64,000 bases of DNA from JANQRX01 sp963663975 (GCA_963663975.2 CAXXRA010000003.1:70263-134262); one strand, 5' to 3'. Numbered from the stretch's first letter, positions 8,029 through 17,530 are shown. Numbers and translations: made by a program. The notes: generated by a model from the sequence alone, not told the origin.

Positions 8029-9500
8029 GCGACCTCACCGCGCTGACGATTGCCGACATCCGCAGCGGTTTGACCGCGCGCGATTTTAGCGCGCGCGAAC
8101 TGACCGAGGCTTATCTCGAGGCCATGGACGGGGCGCGGCAGCTCAACGCCTACGTCACTGAGACGCCGGACCGGGCGCGCGCCATGGCGGACGAGTCGGA
8201 CCGACGCATCCAGCGGGGCGTGGCCCGCGTGTTGGAAGGCGTTCCCATCGGGGTCAAGGATCTCTTCTGCACCGAGGGGGTCGATACCCAGGCCGGCAGC
8301 CGGGTTCTGGCCGGCTTTCGGCCCAGATACGAATCGACCGTGACCGCCAATCTGTGGGCCGACGGCGGAGTCATGCTCGGTAAACTCAACCTGGACGAGT
8401 TCGCCATGGGCTCGTCGAACGAGAATTCCTGCCACGGGCCGGTCATCAGCCCCTGGCGCTCGTCCGGTTCCAACGACCAACTCGTCCCCGGCGGATCATC
8501 CGGCGGCTCAGCGGCGGCAGTGGCGGCGCGACTTTGTGCCGCGGCAATCGGCACCGATACCGGTGGCTCGCTGCGTCAGCCGGCGGCCTTCACCGGCACG
8601 GTCGGAATCAAGCCGACCTACGGCCGCTGCTCGCGCTGGGGCATCGTCGCCTACGCCTCGTCGCTCGACCAGGCCGGGCCGATCACGGCGACGGTGCGCG
8701 ATGCCGCGATCATGCTCAAATCAATGGCCAGCGTCGATCCCAGGGATTCCACGTCGGTGGACCTGCCGGTGCCCGATTACGAGGCCGCGCTCGATGGCGG
8801 GGTGAGGGGCCTCAGGATCGGCATTCCCGGTCAATACCGGGTCGACGGCATGCCGGCGGCGATCGAAGACATGTGGGAACAGGGCAAGGACTGGCTGCGC
8901 CAGGCGGGCGCCGAGATCGAAGACATCAGCCTGCCACACACACGCTATGCCTTGCCGGCGTATTATATCGTGGCGCCGGCCGAGGCCTCGTCCAATCTGG
9001 CCCGCTATGACGGTGTCCGTTACGGGCTGCGGGTGGCCGACGACGACATCATCTCGATGTACGAGGCGACCCGATCGGCCGGCTTCGGCGCCGAGGTCAA
9101 ACGCCGTGTGCTGATCGGCACCTATGTGCTGTCGGCCGGCTATTACGACGCCTATTATCTGCGCGCCCAGAAGGTCCGGGCGCTGATCAAGCGCGATTTC
9201 GACACCGTCTTCGAGGCCGGTATCGACGCCATCCTGACGCCGGTGACGCCAACGGCGGCGTTTGCCGCCGGCTCGATGGCGACGGCATCGCCGGTCGAGA
9301 TGTACCTGAACGACGTGTTCACGATCACCGCCAACATGGCCGGTCTGCCCGGCATAGCCGTCCCGGCGACTTTGACCGAGGACGGCTTGCCGCTCGGCCT
9401 GCAACTGCTCGCCAGACCTTTTGATGAGGCCATGCTGTTTCGAACTGCCCGCACCATCGAGGATGCGGCCGGGCACTTCTCCCCAGGAAGATGGTGGTAG
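8025..9500 (+). CDS. gatA: Asp-tRNA(Asn)/Glu-tRNA(Gln) amidotransferase subunit A
   Basis: Glutaminase subunit of GatCAB (491 aa), an amidase-signature enzyme that supplies ammonia for transamidation. The Ser-cis-Ser-Lys triad is visible: K78 in GVKDLF, S158 in PGGSSGGSAAA and S182 in TDTGGSLRQPA. Length is normal. The start is GTG, overlapping the gatC stop. It is followed after a few bases by a small conserved gene and then gatB. Confidence 0.97.
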   Translation: MSDLTALTIADIRSGLTARDFSARELTEAYLEAMDGARQLNAYVTETPDRARAMADESDRRIQRGVARVLEGVPIGVKDLFCTEGVDTQAGSRVLAGFRPRYESTVTANLWADGGVMLGKLNLDEFAMGSSNENSCHGPVISPWRSSGSNDQLVPGGSSGGSAAAVAARLCAAAIGTDTGGSLRQPAAFTGTVGIKPTYGRCSRWGIVAYASSLDQAGPITATVRDAAIMLKSMASVDPRDSTSVDLPVPDYEAALDGGVRGLRIGIPGQYRVDGMPAAIEDMWEQGKDWLRQAGAEIEDISLPHTRYALPAYYIVAPAEASSNLARYDGVRYGLRVADDDIISMYEATRSAGFGAEVKRRVLIGTYVLSAGYYDAYYLRAQKVRALIKRDFDTVFEAGIDAILTPVTPTAAFAAGSMATASPVEMYLNDVFTITANMAGLPGIAVPATLTEDGLPLGLQLLARPFDEAMLFRTARTIEDAAGHFSPGRWW

Positions 9501-9510
9501 GGTGACGGCG

Positions 9511-9813
9511 ATGGACCTGGCTGCATTTCGCGCTTCCCGGGATGGCGACACGCCGCCGGACGGGCTGACCGATCCTCTGTTGGCGTTGTGGCATGCGGCC
9601 AAGGGCGATTGGCGCCAGGCGCATGAGATTGCCCAGCGCGCCGGTGCGGCCGGGGATTCCGACGCCGATTGGGTTCACGCCTACCTTCACCGGGTCGAGG
9701 GCGACACGTCCAACGCCGGCTACTGGTACCGGCGATCGCGGCAGGCGGAAGCCAAAGGGCCGCTTGAGGAGGAATGGGCGGCGATTTCGACGGTGCTGCT
9801 GGAGCGCTCATGA
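9511..9813 (+). CDS. Small conserved protein between gatA and gatB
   Basis: Predicted cytoplasmic protein of 100 aa (103 if the GTG at 9502 is used). It is helical and rich in Ala and Trp: LLALWHAAKGDWRQAHEIAQ, DADWVHAYLHRVEGD and NAGYWYRRS look like a degenerate TPR/Sel1-like hairpin. Its stop overlaps the gatB start (ATGA), so it is translated as part of the gat operon. Genes of this type occur in the same place in other alphaproteobacteria, but I know of no demonstrated role. Confidence 0.8.
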   Translation: MDLAAFRASRDGDTPPDGLTDPLLALWHAAKGDWRQAHEIAQRAGAAGDSDADWVHAYLHRVEGDTSNAGYWYRRSRQAEAKGPLEEEWAAISTVLLERS

Positions 9814-11303
9814 CGCAGCAGGAGGTTCACACAACGGACAGAACGGCCTCGCCCGATCAACTGATCAAGGGCGCGACGGGCGAGTGGGAGATCATCGTCG
9901 GAATGGAGGTGCACGCGCAGGTGACCTCAAACGCCAAGCTCTTCTCCGGCGCCTCGACGGCCTTCGGCGGCGCGCCCAACAGTCACGTCAGCCTGGTCGA
10001 CGCCGCCATGCCGGGCATGCTGCCGGTGATCAATGGCGCCTGCGTGGCCCAGGCGGTGCGTACCGGGCTCGGCCTCAAGGCCAAGATCAATCTGAAGAGC
10101 CGCTTCGATCGCAAGAACTATTTCTATCCCGACCTGCCGCAGGGCTATCAGATCTCGCAGTACCACGAGCCGGTGGTCGGCCAGGGCTCGGTTGCGGTCG
10201 ATCCGGAGGAGGGCGAATCCTACGTGGTCGGGATCGAACGGCTGCATCTGGAGCAGGACGCCGGCAAATCGATTCACGACCAGGATCCGCGGCTCAGCCT
10301 GGTCGATCTCAATCGCTCAGGCGTGGCGCTGATGGAAATCGTATCGAAACCGGATATCCGCTCGGCCGACGAAGCCAAGGCCTTCCTGACCAAGCTGCGC
10401 TCGATCCTGCGTTATCTCGGCACCTGCGACGGCGACATGGAGAAGGGGAGCCTGCGCGCCGACGTCAACGTGTCGATCCGGCGGCCGGGCGGACCGCTGG
10501 GAACCCGTTGCGAGATCAAGAACCTCAACTCGATCCGCTTTGTCGGCCAGGCCGTTACATACGAGGCGCGGCGGCAGATCGCGATCGTCGAAGATGGCGG
10601 GGAGGTTTTGCAGGAAACGCGGCTGTTTGACCCCGACCGCGGCGAAACGCGCGCCATGCGGAGCAAGGAAGAGGCTCACGACTACCGCTATTTTCCCGAC
10701 CCCGATCTTCTGCCGCTCAGCCTCGAGCAGGCGTTTGTGGATGAACTCGCGGCCACGCTGCCCGAATTGCCGGATGACAGAAAGGCGCGCCTCATCAGCC
10801 AGTACGAGCTGCCGGCACGGGATGCGGCGGTGCTGGTGGCGGAGAAGGAAACGGCCGAATACTTCGAGGTGGTGGCGGCGAATCGCGATGCCAAGATCGC
10901 GGCCAACTGGGTCATCAACGAACTGGGCGGGCAGCTCAATCGCGACGGTCTGACGATCTCCCAAAGTCCGGTGAGCGCCACTCAGCTGGGGAAGCTCCTG
11001 GACCTCATGCGTGCGGGCACGATCTCCGGCAAGATGGCCAAGGAGCTGTTCAACATCATGTGGGCCGAGGGTGGCGATCCAGCCGACATCGCCGAGCGCC
11101 ACGGTATGCGCCAGGTCACCGACATGGGCGCCATCGAGAGCCTGGTCGACGAGGTAATCGCCGGCAACCCCGACAAGGCCGGTCGGGTGAGGGACAAGCC
11201 GAACATGCTCGGCTGGTTCGTCGGCCAGGTCATGAAGGCGAGCGGCGGCAAGGCCAATCCGCGTGTGGTCAGCGATCTACTGAAGGCCAAATTGGGTCTT
11301 TGA
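9810..11303 (+). CDS. gatB: Asp-tRNA(Asn)/Glu-tRNA(Gln) amidotransferase subunit B
   Basis: Subunit B of GatCAB (497 aa), which binds and phosphorylates the misacylated tRNA end before amidation. Features in order: WEIIVGMEVHAQ, the catalytic-domain block NRSGVALMEIVSKPD, KGSLRADVNVSIR, the ETRLFDPDRGETRAMRSKEEAHDYRYFPDPDL region, and the YqeY-like tail ending VSDLLKAKLGL. The ATG at 9810 overlaps the previous stop. The last 36 bp reappear at 12050-12085 as part of a tandem duplication. Confidence 0.97.
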   Translation: MTQQEVHTTDRTASPDQLIKGATGEWEIIVGMEVHAQVTSNAKLFSGASTAFGGAPNSHVSLVDAAMPGMLPVINGACVAQAVRTGLGLKAKINLKSRFDRKNYFYPDLPQGYQISQYHEPVVGQGSVAVDPEEGESYVVGIERLHLEQDAGKSIHDQDPRLSLVDLNRSGVALMEIVSKPDIRSADEAKAFLTKLRSILRYLGTCDGDMEKGSLRADVNVSIRRPGGPLGTRCEIKNLNSIRFVGQAVTYEARRQIAIVEDGGEVLQETRLFDPDRGETRAMRSKEEAHDYRYFPDPDLLPLSLEQAFVDELAATLPELPDDRKARLISQYELPARDAAVLVAEKETAEYFEVVAANRDAKIAANWVINELGGQLNRDGLTISQSPVSATQLGKLLDLMRAGTISGKMAKELFNIMWAEGGDPADIAERHGMRQVTDMGAIESLVDEVIAGNPDKAGRVRDKPNMLGWFVGQVMKASGGKANPRVVSDLLKAKLGL

Positions 11304-11317
11304 CGGCAGCCAAACGG

Positions 11318-11812
11318 CTATTCGAAGGTGAACACGTAAACATCGGCCGGTTCCTCGCCGGCGGCAATCGCGGCTCGTCCCAACGCGGCGTAGGCGTTGA
11401 GGTCGTCGATGCAAATGAAGCCGCTCTCGCATTTCCGCAATCCGGTCATTTCGTCCCGAGCAGAGGCTCTTGCCTTGTAGGCAAAGGCCCGCCGGCTTGC
11501 GACGTCGACTCTCAATACGGCGTAGAGCCTGAACACCTTGCCGTCAGAATCGCCCGTCATCTCGGTCACAAGCAGACCGTCGCCAATATCCTTGAACCGC
11601 AGCTGGTACTCTTCCTCCCCATCCGTGACGAAGTAGGTCTTGCCAAGGCGAACTGCGATCGCGAGGTCAGTATCGCCCTCTATCCAAAAGAAAATTTTCG
11701 CAAAGGGTGCGGTCGCGTGTTCGTCGTCGATCAGCGGAGTTTCGCCGGTAAAACAGCCGGCGAGGCCAAACGCCAAGCAGACGGCGAGGATCTGTCGAGC
11801 ACCGATGAGCAC
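11318..11812 (-). CDS. Putative lipoprotein, paralogue 1
   Basis: Predicted lipoprotein of 164 aa with a signal peptide and lipobox LAGC (Cys20). After it come a beta-rich stretch (LAIAVRLGKTYFVTDG, LRLYAVLRVDVA-like) and two further cysteines (KCESGFICIDDLNAYAALGRAA in segments). The C-terminus, AYAALGRAAIAAGEEP followed by VYVFTFE, is almost the same in its neighbour. I do not recognise the family. It is the product of a tandem duplication and shares about 60 percent of residues with the gene at 12100-12597. Possible outer-membrane or inner-membrane sorting cannot be decided. Confidence 0.75.
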   Translation of the reverse strand: MLIGARQILAVCLAFGLAGCFTGETPLIDDEHATAPFAKIFFWIEGDTDLAIAVRLGKTYFVTDGEEEYQLRFKDIGDGLLVTEMTGDSDGKVFRLYAVLRVDVASRRAFAYKARASARDEMTGLRKCESGFICIDDLNAYAALGRAAIAAGEEPADVYVFTFE

Positions 11813-12049
11813 AATGATCGGTCTCTACCACCGGTTGCGATTATTGTGTAATAATCGCACGGCGTGTCGCCTTTGGCCAGACCCTGCTCTGCCCACTCCA
11901 AACAGTCCGTTCCCGCTGATGCCGGCATCCGGCAAGCGCCGGCGTGAGGCCGCCAAAAACGCCGGTCGTGGTCAACAAACGATGTGGGCCGGTTCGCTGC
12001 GGGAATTTCCGTGATCCCGTGATCCCATTGAAATCGTTGCCGATGCACG

Positions 12050-12085
12050 GTCAGCGACATTCTGAGAGCCAAGCTGGGTCTTTGA
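12050..12085 (+). pseudogene. gatB C-terminal relic
   Basis: 36 bp that translate to VSDILRAKLGL and a TGA stop, matching the gatB C-terminus VSDLLKAKLGL. There is no start or upstream gatB sequence. It marks the left edge of the second duplication unit and shows that the copied segment began inside gatB. Confidence 0.8.
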
Positions 12086-12099
12086 GTGGCCCCCAACGC

Positions 12100-12597
12100 T
12101 TACTCGAACGTGAACACATAGACCTCATCGGGTTCCGCGCCGGCGGCAATGGCCGCCCGTCCCAGCGCCGCATAAGCGTCAAGGTCGTGGATGCACATTG
12201 AATTTTCTAAGCAGGTGTGAAGTCCCTCGGTCACATCCTCCTCGGAGCTCATCGTCATGTAGGCCCGCCCCCGTCCACGCTCGACATCGACTTTCAGCAC
12301 CGCATAAAGCCGAATCGGCGCGAGACTATCAGCCTCGCCTGTCAACTCCACCACAAACAGCCCGTCCCCGTAGTCCCTGAACCGCAGCACCGATAGGTCG
12401 TCCCCCTCAACCAGGATGTAGGACTTGTCGTGACGCACGGCGAGCGAGGTTTTATCCTCACCTTCGCCCGCGAAACGTATCTTTGCGAAGGGCGCCGCTG
12501 CGGCATCGTCGTCGATCAGCGGAGTCTCGCTGGTGAAACAGCCGGCCAGGCCAAACGCCAGGCAGATGAGGAGGATCTGTCGAACACCGATGAGCAC
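12100..12597 (-). CDS. Putative lipoprotein, paralogue 2
   Basis: 165-aa predicted lipoprotein with signal sequence and lipobox LAGC (Cys20), paralogous to the gene at 11318-11812. The shared landmarks are FTSETPLIDD, PFAKI, RLYAVLKVDVERGR, a cysteine pair (HTCLENSMCIHDLDAYAA) and the end VYVFTFE. Both copies are intact, so the duplication is either recent enough or kept by selection. No family name can be given from the sequence alone. Confidence 0.75.
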   Translation of the reverse strand: MLIGVRQILLICLAFGLAGCFTSETPLIDDDAAAAPFAKIRFAGEGEDKTSLAVRHDKSYILVEGDDLSVLRFRDYGDGLFVVELTGEADSLAPIRLYAVLKVDVERGRGRAYMTMSSEEDVTEGLHTCLENSMCIHDLDAYAALGRAAIAAGAEPDEVYVFTFE

Positions 12598-12985
12598 AAC
12601 GGGTTTCTACCAAAGGTTGCGAGTATCATGTAATAATCGCACGGCGGGTCGCCTTTGGCCAGACCCTGCTCTCTGCCCACTCCAAACGGTCCCTCGCCCC
12701 AATCCCCGCATCCGGCAAGCGCCGGCGTGAGGGCGCCAAAAACGCCGGTCGTGGTCAACAAACGATGTAGGCTGGTTCGCAGGAGGAATTTCCGTGATCC
12801 CGCCATTCCGTTGAAATCATTGACGATTTCTCGAGTCCTGGCTCCGCACCGTGGCTCCGGCATTGGAACAAAATTAAGCTCGATCCTTAACCGCCTTTTT
12901 TAAGGATGCCGGACAGACTGTCGCTTGTCAAAAGGGCGCGAGGGAGTTGGTCGCGTACCACCAAAACAGGATGGGAGGCGGAGTG

Positions 12986-13255
12986 ATGGCACGAGTAGAC
13001 ATGGGCTGCGTCGAAAGCGCGTTGCCGGCGGAACTGAAACCTGGCGCCGAAGACTACTTTGATCTCGGCATCGCCTATGCGACGGGCGAGAATGTCGAGG
13101 CCGACCTGGTCGCCGCGCACAAATGGTTCAACCTGGCCGCACTGGCCGGTAAATCCGAGGCCGCCGATCATCGCCAGGATCTGGCGATCGAGATGACGGG
13201 CGAGGAGATCGCCTCTGCCCAGCGCGCAGCGCGCGAGTGGATGACCCGGCACTGA
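12986..13255 (+). CDS. Small Sel1-repeat protein
   Basis: 89-aa protein with one Sel1-like repeat unit: DYFDLGIAYATGENVEADL then VAAHKWFNLAALAGKSEA, followed by a charged helix EEIASAQRAAREWM. Sel1 repeats mediate protein contacts; no signal peptide is seen. The ATG at 12986 is preferred because GGGAGGCGGAG lies directly before it. It faces the dehydratase gene on the opposite strand, with the two ends about 50 bp apart. Confidence 0.85.
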   Translation: MARVDMGCVESALPAELKPGAEDYFDLGIAYATGENVEADLVAAHKWFNLAALAGKSEAADHRQDLAIEMTGEEIASAQRAAREWMTRH

Positions 13256-13304
13256 GGCGAGCTTCGGCGCCTCCTGTATCGGCGACCGGCGGGCCGCCAC
13301 GGGG

Positions 13305-15098
13305 TCAGTGATTGTCGCGCGGCACGCCCATGGTTTCGGCCACGCGTCGATATTTGGTGGCCGGCTTCAGAACCATACCGTCGGCGAACTGGTCGACGAT
13401 GCCGCGCTGGATTTCCTGCCACGGGGTCTGGCTTGGCGGATATTGATAACCGCCCGAGCCATCAAGTTTGCGGCGGCGTTCGGCAAGTTCCTCCTCCGAT
13501 ATCAGGATGTTCGCCTCGCCCTTGCCGAGGTCGATGCGGACACGGTCGCCGGTTTGCAACACCGCCAGGCCGCCACCGGCAGCCGCCTCCGGCGAGGCGT
13601 TGAGGATCGACGGCGAGCCCGATGTGCCCGACTGGCGGCCGTCGCCGATGCAGGGCAGTTCGTGGATCCCCTGTTTGATCAGCTCGGCCGGCGGCTGCAT
13701 GTTGACCACCTCGGCGCCGCCCGGATAGCCGATCGGTCCGGCGCCGCGCATGAACAGCATGGTGTCCTGGTCGATCTCAAGTGCGGGGTCGTCGATGCGG
13801 GCATGGTAATCCTCCGGTCCGTCAAACACCGTTGCGCGACCTTCAAATGCATCCGGGTCTTGCGCGTTCGAAAGGTAGCGGGAACGGAACTCATCGGAAA
13901 TGACGCTGGTCTTCATGACCGCTGAATCGAAGAGATTGCCGCGCAGAACGATGAATCCGGCGTCCTGCACCAACGGCTTGTCGGCCGGCGCGATGACATC
14001 GGGATCGAGGCTCTCACGCCCACGGCAATTGTCGCCCATGGTTCGCCCGTTGGCGGTCAACGCACCTTCGCGGACAAGACCCAGTTTCATCAATTCGTTG
14101 ACGACCGCCGGGACGCCGCCGGCGCGATGGAACTCCTCGCCGAGATATTTTCCGGCCGGCTGCATGTTGACCAGCAGCGGGACCTTGTGACCGACCGACT
14201 GCCAGTCGTCGATCGCGAGCGGCACGCCGATGTGGCGGGCGATGGCGTTGACGTGGATGGGGGCGTTGGTGGAGCCGCCGATGGCCGAACTGACCACGAT
14301 GGCGTTTTCAAACGCCTCGCGGGTCAGGATGTCGGTGGGCTTGAGGTCTTCGTGAACCATCTCAACGGCCCGCCGGCCGGTCTCATAGGCGATCTGGCCG
14401 CGTTCCCGATAAGGGGCGGGTATGGCCGCGCAACCCGGCAGGCTCATGCCGAGCGCCTCGGCCACCGCGTTCATGGTGCTGGCCGTGCCCATGGTGTTGC
14501 AATGGCCGACCGAGGGCGCTGACGACACGACGATGTCCATGAATTCGTCATAGTCGATCTCACCGGCGGCCAGGCTCTGGCGGGCTTCCCACACAGCGGT
14601 GCCGGAACCGGATCGGCGGCCACGCCACCACCCGTTGAGCATCGGTCCTCCCGAAAGGACGATGGCGGGAAGATTGACCGTGGCCGCGGCCATCACGCAG
14701 GCCGGCGTGGTCTTGTCGCATCCGGTGGTCAGCACCACCCCGTCGAGGGGATAGCCGTAGAGCACCTCGACCAGGCCGAGATAGGCCAAATTGCGGTCGA
14801 GCGCTGCGGTCGGCCGCTTGCCGGTTTCCTGGATCGGATGGACCGGAAATTCCATACACAGGCCGCCGGCCGCGGTGATACCGTCGCGCACACGCTTGGC
14901 CAGTTCCAGATGATGCCGGTTGCAAGGCGACAGATCGGAGCCGGTCTGGGCGATGCCGATGACGGGTTTGCGCGATTGCAACTCGTCGCGGGTCAGGCCG
15001 TAGTTCAGATACCGCTCGATGTAGAGTGCGGTCATACCCGGATTGTCGGGATTGTCGAACCAGGCGCGCGAGCGCAGCAGCGGTTTGTCTTCAGCCAT
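13305..15098 (-). CDS. IlvD/Edd-family sugar-acid dehydratase (arabinonate dehydratase type)
   Basis: [2Fe-2S] dehydratase of 597 aa that probably removes water from an aldonic acid such as L-arabinonate to give a 2-keto-3-deoxy acid. Cluster cysteines are C59 (SDLSPCNRHH), C127 (TTGCDKTTPAC) and C200 (VGHCNTMGTA); from memory these are the same positions as in the Rhizobium L-arabinonate dehydratase. WWRGRRSGSGTAVWEAR is a sugar-acid branch feature, and the conserved serine region GRQSGTSGSPSI lies near 480. The ATG at 15098 has GGAAGGA upstream. The neighbouring divergent aldehyde dehydrogenase would fit a non-phosphorylating pentose pathway ending in 2-oxoglutarate. Branched-chain IlvD activity is less likely. 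Confidence 0.85.
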   Translation of the reverse strand: MAEDKPLLRSRAWFDNPDNPGMTALYIERYLNYGLTRDELQSRKPVIGIAQTGSDLSPCNRHHLELAKRVRDGITAAGGLCMEFPVHPIQETGKRPTAALDRNLAYLGLVEVLYGYPLDGVVLTTGCDKTTPACVMAAATVNLPAIVLSGGPMLNGWWRGRRSGSGTAVWEARQSLAAGEIDYDEFMDIVVSSAPSVGHCNTMGTASTMNAVAEALGMSLPGCAAIPAPYRERGQIAYETGRRAVEMVHEDLKPTDILTREAFENAIVVSSAIGGSTNAPIHVNAIARHIGVPLAIDDWQSVGHKVPLLVNMQPAGKYLGEEFHRAGGVPAVVNELMKLGLVREGALTANGRTMGDNCRGRESLDPDVIAPADKPLVQDAGFIVLRGNLFDSAVMKTSVISDEFRSRYLSNAQDPDAFEGRATVFDGPEDYHARIDDPALEIDQDTMLFMRGAGPIGYPGGAEVVNMQPPAELIKQGIHELPCIGDGRQSGTSGSPSILNASPEAAAGGGLAVLQTGDRVRIDLGKGEANILISEEELAERRRKLDGSGGYQYPPSQTPWQEIQRGIVDQFADGMVLKPATKYRRVAETMGVPRDNH

Positions 15099-15403
15099 GT
15101 TGATCCTTCCCCGTGGGCCGCGCTTGCTTGATCCGGTCGCAGGCGGCGGCACAATATCCCTCCACCTGCGGCAACTGTACAGGGCCGAAGCTTGTCATCC
15201 GGCCGCGACAATTCGCGGGGCTCCACCGCCTTTCCGCAACCCTTGCAAAAGCGCGGTCGATCAGCCACACGCGAAGCGTTTTGTGGATACGGATAAAATT
15301 GTCCTAGCGGTTCGAAGCTATCGTCTCGTACCACTCGATCATTTTCTGAGGCTGTCCTGCCGTGCCGAACCTTCGGTGGCGGCGCCTGAGGGAAGAGGAA
15401 CCC

Positions 15404-16841
15404 ATGGACCTGCACCGCAACTACATCGATGGCGACTGGGCCGACGGCGAAGCCGCGGATCGGTTCAATCCGTCCAATACGGAGGAAGTCGTCGGCCGCC
15501 ATGTGCGCGGCTCGGCCGAGGACACGCACCAGGCGATCGGTGCGGCGAAGGCGGCGTTGTCGTCCTGGTTGGTCTCCGGCATCCAGCAGCGCCACGATAT
15601 CCTCAAGACGGCGGCCGACGAGATTTTCGCCCGCCGCGACGAACTGGGACGCCTGCTCAGCCGCCAGGAAGGCAAGATCCTCGCCGACGGGATCGGGGAG
15701 ACCATCCGGGCCGCCCAGATTTTCGATTTCTTCGCCGGCGAAGCGCTGCGACTATCCGGCGAGACGATGCCGAGCGTCCGCCCCGGGATCGAGGTTTCCA
15801 TGACCCGCGAGCCAGTCGGGGTCGTCGGGGTGATCACGCCATGGAACTTCCCGATCGCAATTCCGGCCTGGAAGATCGCGCCGGCGATCTGTTACGGCAA
15901 CACGGTCGTTTTCAAGCCGGCCGATCTGGTGCCGGGATGCGCCTGGGAGATCGTCGACATTGTGGCCCGCGCCGGCTTGCCGAAAGGGGTGCTCAATCTG
16001 GTGATGGGGCGTGGTTCGGTGGTGGGCGAAGCCATCCTGCACTCGCCCGACGTCGATGCCATCACCTTCACCGGATCGGTGGCGACGGGCAAACTGGTGG
16101 CGGCGGCGTCGGCCGAGCATTTGCGCAAGTTCCAGCTGGAAATGGGCGGCAAGAACCCGATGGTGGTGCTGGATGATGCCGATCTCGACACCGCCGTCGA
16201 TGTGTCGGTCAATGGCGCCTTTTTCCAGACCGGCCAACGTTGTACGGCGTCGTCGCGGCTGATCGTCCAGGACGGCATTCACGACCGGTTCGTCAACGCC
16301 ATGACCGAACGGATGAATGAAGGGCCTGGTGGTCGATGACGGTTGCAAGGAGGGCACCCATATCGGTCCCGTGGTCGATGCAGACCAACTCGGCCAGGAC
16401 CAGGACTACATCCAAATCGGCAAGGACGAGGGTGCGACGCTGGCCTGGGGCGGCGAACGCCTCGATCGCGATACGCCCGGTCATTTCCTCCAGCCGGCGT
16501 TGTTCACCAACTCGACACCCGACATGCGCATCAACCGTGAAGAGATTTTCGGACCGGTGGCGAGCGTCATTCGGATCAAAGACTACGAGGAAGCTCTGGC
16601 GGTTGCCAATGACACGCCGTTCGGCCTGTCATCGGGGATCTGCACCACCAGCCTGAAGCACGCTTCGCACTTCAAGCGTCATTCCGAGGCGGGCATGGTC
16701 ATGGTCAACCTGCCGACGGCGGGCGTCGACTATCACGTCGCCTTCGGCGGCAGGAAGGGATCGAGCCATGGGCCGCGCGAGCAGGGCCGCTACGCAGCCG
16801 AATTCTTCACCAATGTCAAAACCGCCTACACGCTTCCTTGA
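15404..16841 (+). pseudogene. Aldehyde dehydrogenase, frameshifted by a 4-bp duplication
   Basis: NAD(P)-dependent aldehyde dehydrogenase split into two frames. The first part, about 312 residues from ATG 15404, has the Rossmann/NAD residues PWNFP (N148) and K171 (VVFKPAD), and the catalytic E246 (LEMGGKNP) and C280 (GQRCTASSR). The second frame resumes at ATG 16317 (MKGLVVDDG) and carries REEIFGPVASV and the C-terminal block ending VKTAYTLP. The break is a tandem ATGA-ATGA at 16313-16320; removing one copy restores one reading frame. Next to a sugar-acid dehydratase, the parent enzyme was plausibly 2-oxoglutarate semialdehyde dehydrogenase. Re-initiation at 16317 is conceivable, but a split enzyme is unlikely to work. 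Confidence 0.85.
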
Positions 16842-17011
16842 TCTTGCGGCGCGAACCAACCCAGCGGTTCGAATCGATCGTTTCGAACCACCGGCCTGTT
16901 TCGTCGATGGATCAACTTATCGAGACATGACAATGCTTTGCGGTACACTCACCGGTAACCCTGTCTGGACGCAAAGGTCTCGGTTGATCCACGAGCGACC
17001 GGAGGGCGGGT

Positions 17012-17530
17012 TCAGCAGAAACCGCGCTCGCCCTCATAGGGCGTGACGTAACCGGTTTGCGGATCAAACGAGTTCGGAAAGTGCTTCTGGCACCATGTCC
17101 GCCACTTGCTGGTCCAGGCTTCCAGGCCGCTGCGGCTGATCTTCGTCTCCCGCTGGACCAGTGCCACGGTCCGTGCGGGCTCTTCAGCCGCCTCGGCGAT
17201 CGCCTCGTCTTCATCGACAGCGTCAGCTTCGTCATAGTCGGCGTCGCCTTGTGCCGCCGGCGGTGTTTCACCCTGGCCAGCGTCCAGTTCGCTGCCCGAG
17301 TAGGCGGAATGCTCCGGCAGGGCCGGTTCCTCGTCCTGGTTCAGGCAGCGATAGTAGGCCTGATCCAGAATTTCGCGCTCGGTCTGCGCCTCCTCGGCGC
17401 CGAAGGAAAACTGGAGGGCGTATTCGCGGGCGTAGAAGGCGCAGTACTGCGGGGATGCGGCGGGGGAAGGCGTGGCAGCGGCGGCGATGGCAATCGCAAT
17501 CGCTGCAATCGGTACGGCGAGCAATCTCAT
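17012..17530 (-). CDS. Secreted protein with BA14K-like C-terminus
   Basis: 172-aa predicted exported protein. It starts with an Ala/Ile-rich signal peptide (MRLLAVPIAAIAIAIAAAA). The first domain has a cysteine-aromatic motif (QYCAFYAREYALQF ... YYRCLNQ), then an acidic linker around residues 75-125. The C-terminus WCQKHFPNSFDPQTGYVTPY-EGERGFC has the spacing of the BA14K repeat common in Rhizobiales. The ATG at 17530 is preceded by GAGGAGG. Function is unknown; BA14K proteins are described as envelope-associated or immunoreactive. Confidence 0.75.
   Translation of the reverse strand: MRLLAVPIAAIAIAIAAAATPSPAASPQYCAFYAREYALQFSFGAEEAQTEREILDQAYYRCLNQDEEPALPEHSAYSGSELDAGQGETPPAAQGDADYDEADAVDEDEAIAEAAEEPARTVALVQRETKISRSGLEAWTSKWRTWCQKHFPNSFDPQTGYVTPYEGERGFC

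Larger units (their letters stand above)
11268..12826. repeat. Tandem duplication of a 782-bp unit (gatB tail + lipoprotein gene)
   Basis: Two diverged direct copies, 11268-12049 and 12050 to about 12826. Each begins with the last 36 bp of gatB (GTCAGCGA... to GGGTCTTTGA), contains a minus-strand lipoprotein gene, and ends with an upstream region sharing long identical stretches such as AACGCCGGTCGTGGTCAAC. The offset between matching bases is 782. The noncoding parts are more alike than the coding parts. Confidence 0.85.

Noticed and set aside
15165..15195. ACTGTACAG half-palindrome in the dehydratase/aldehyde dehydrogenase intergenic region as a regulator site
   Set aside because: Too short and not repeated; no regulator gene nearby to support it.
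16860..16895. GGTTCGAATCGATCGTTTCGAACC-type palindrome resembling a tRNA T arm
   Set aside because: No acceptor, D or anticodon arm can be drawn around it; it is a simple inverted repeat.
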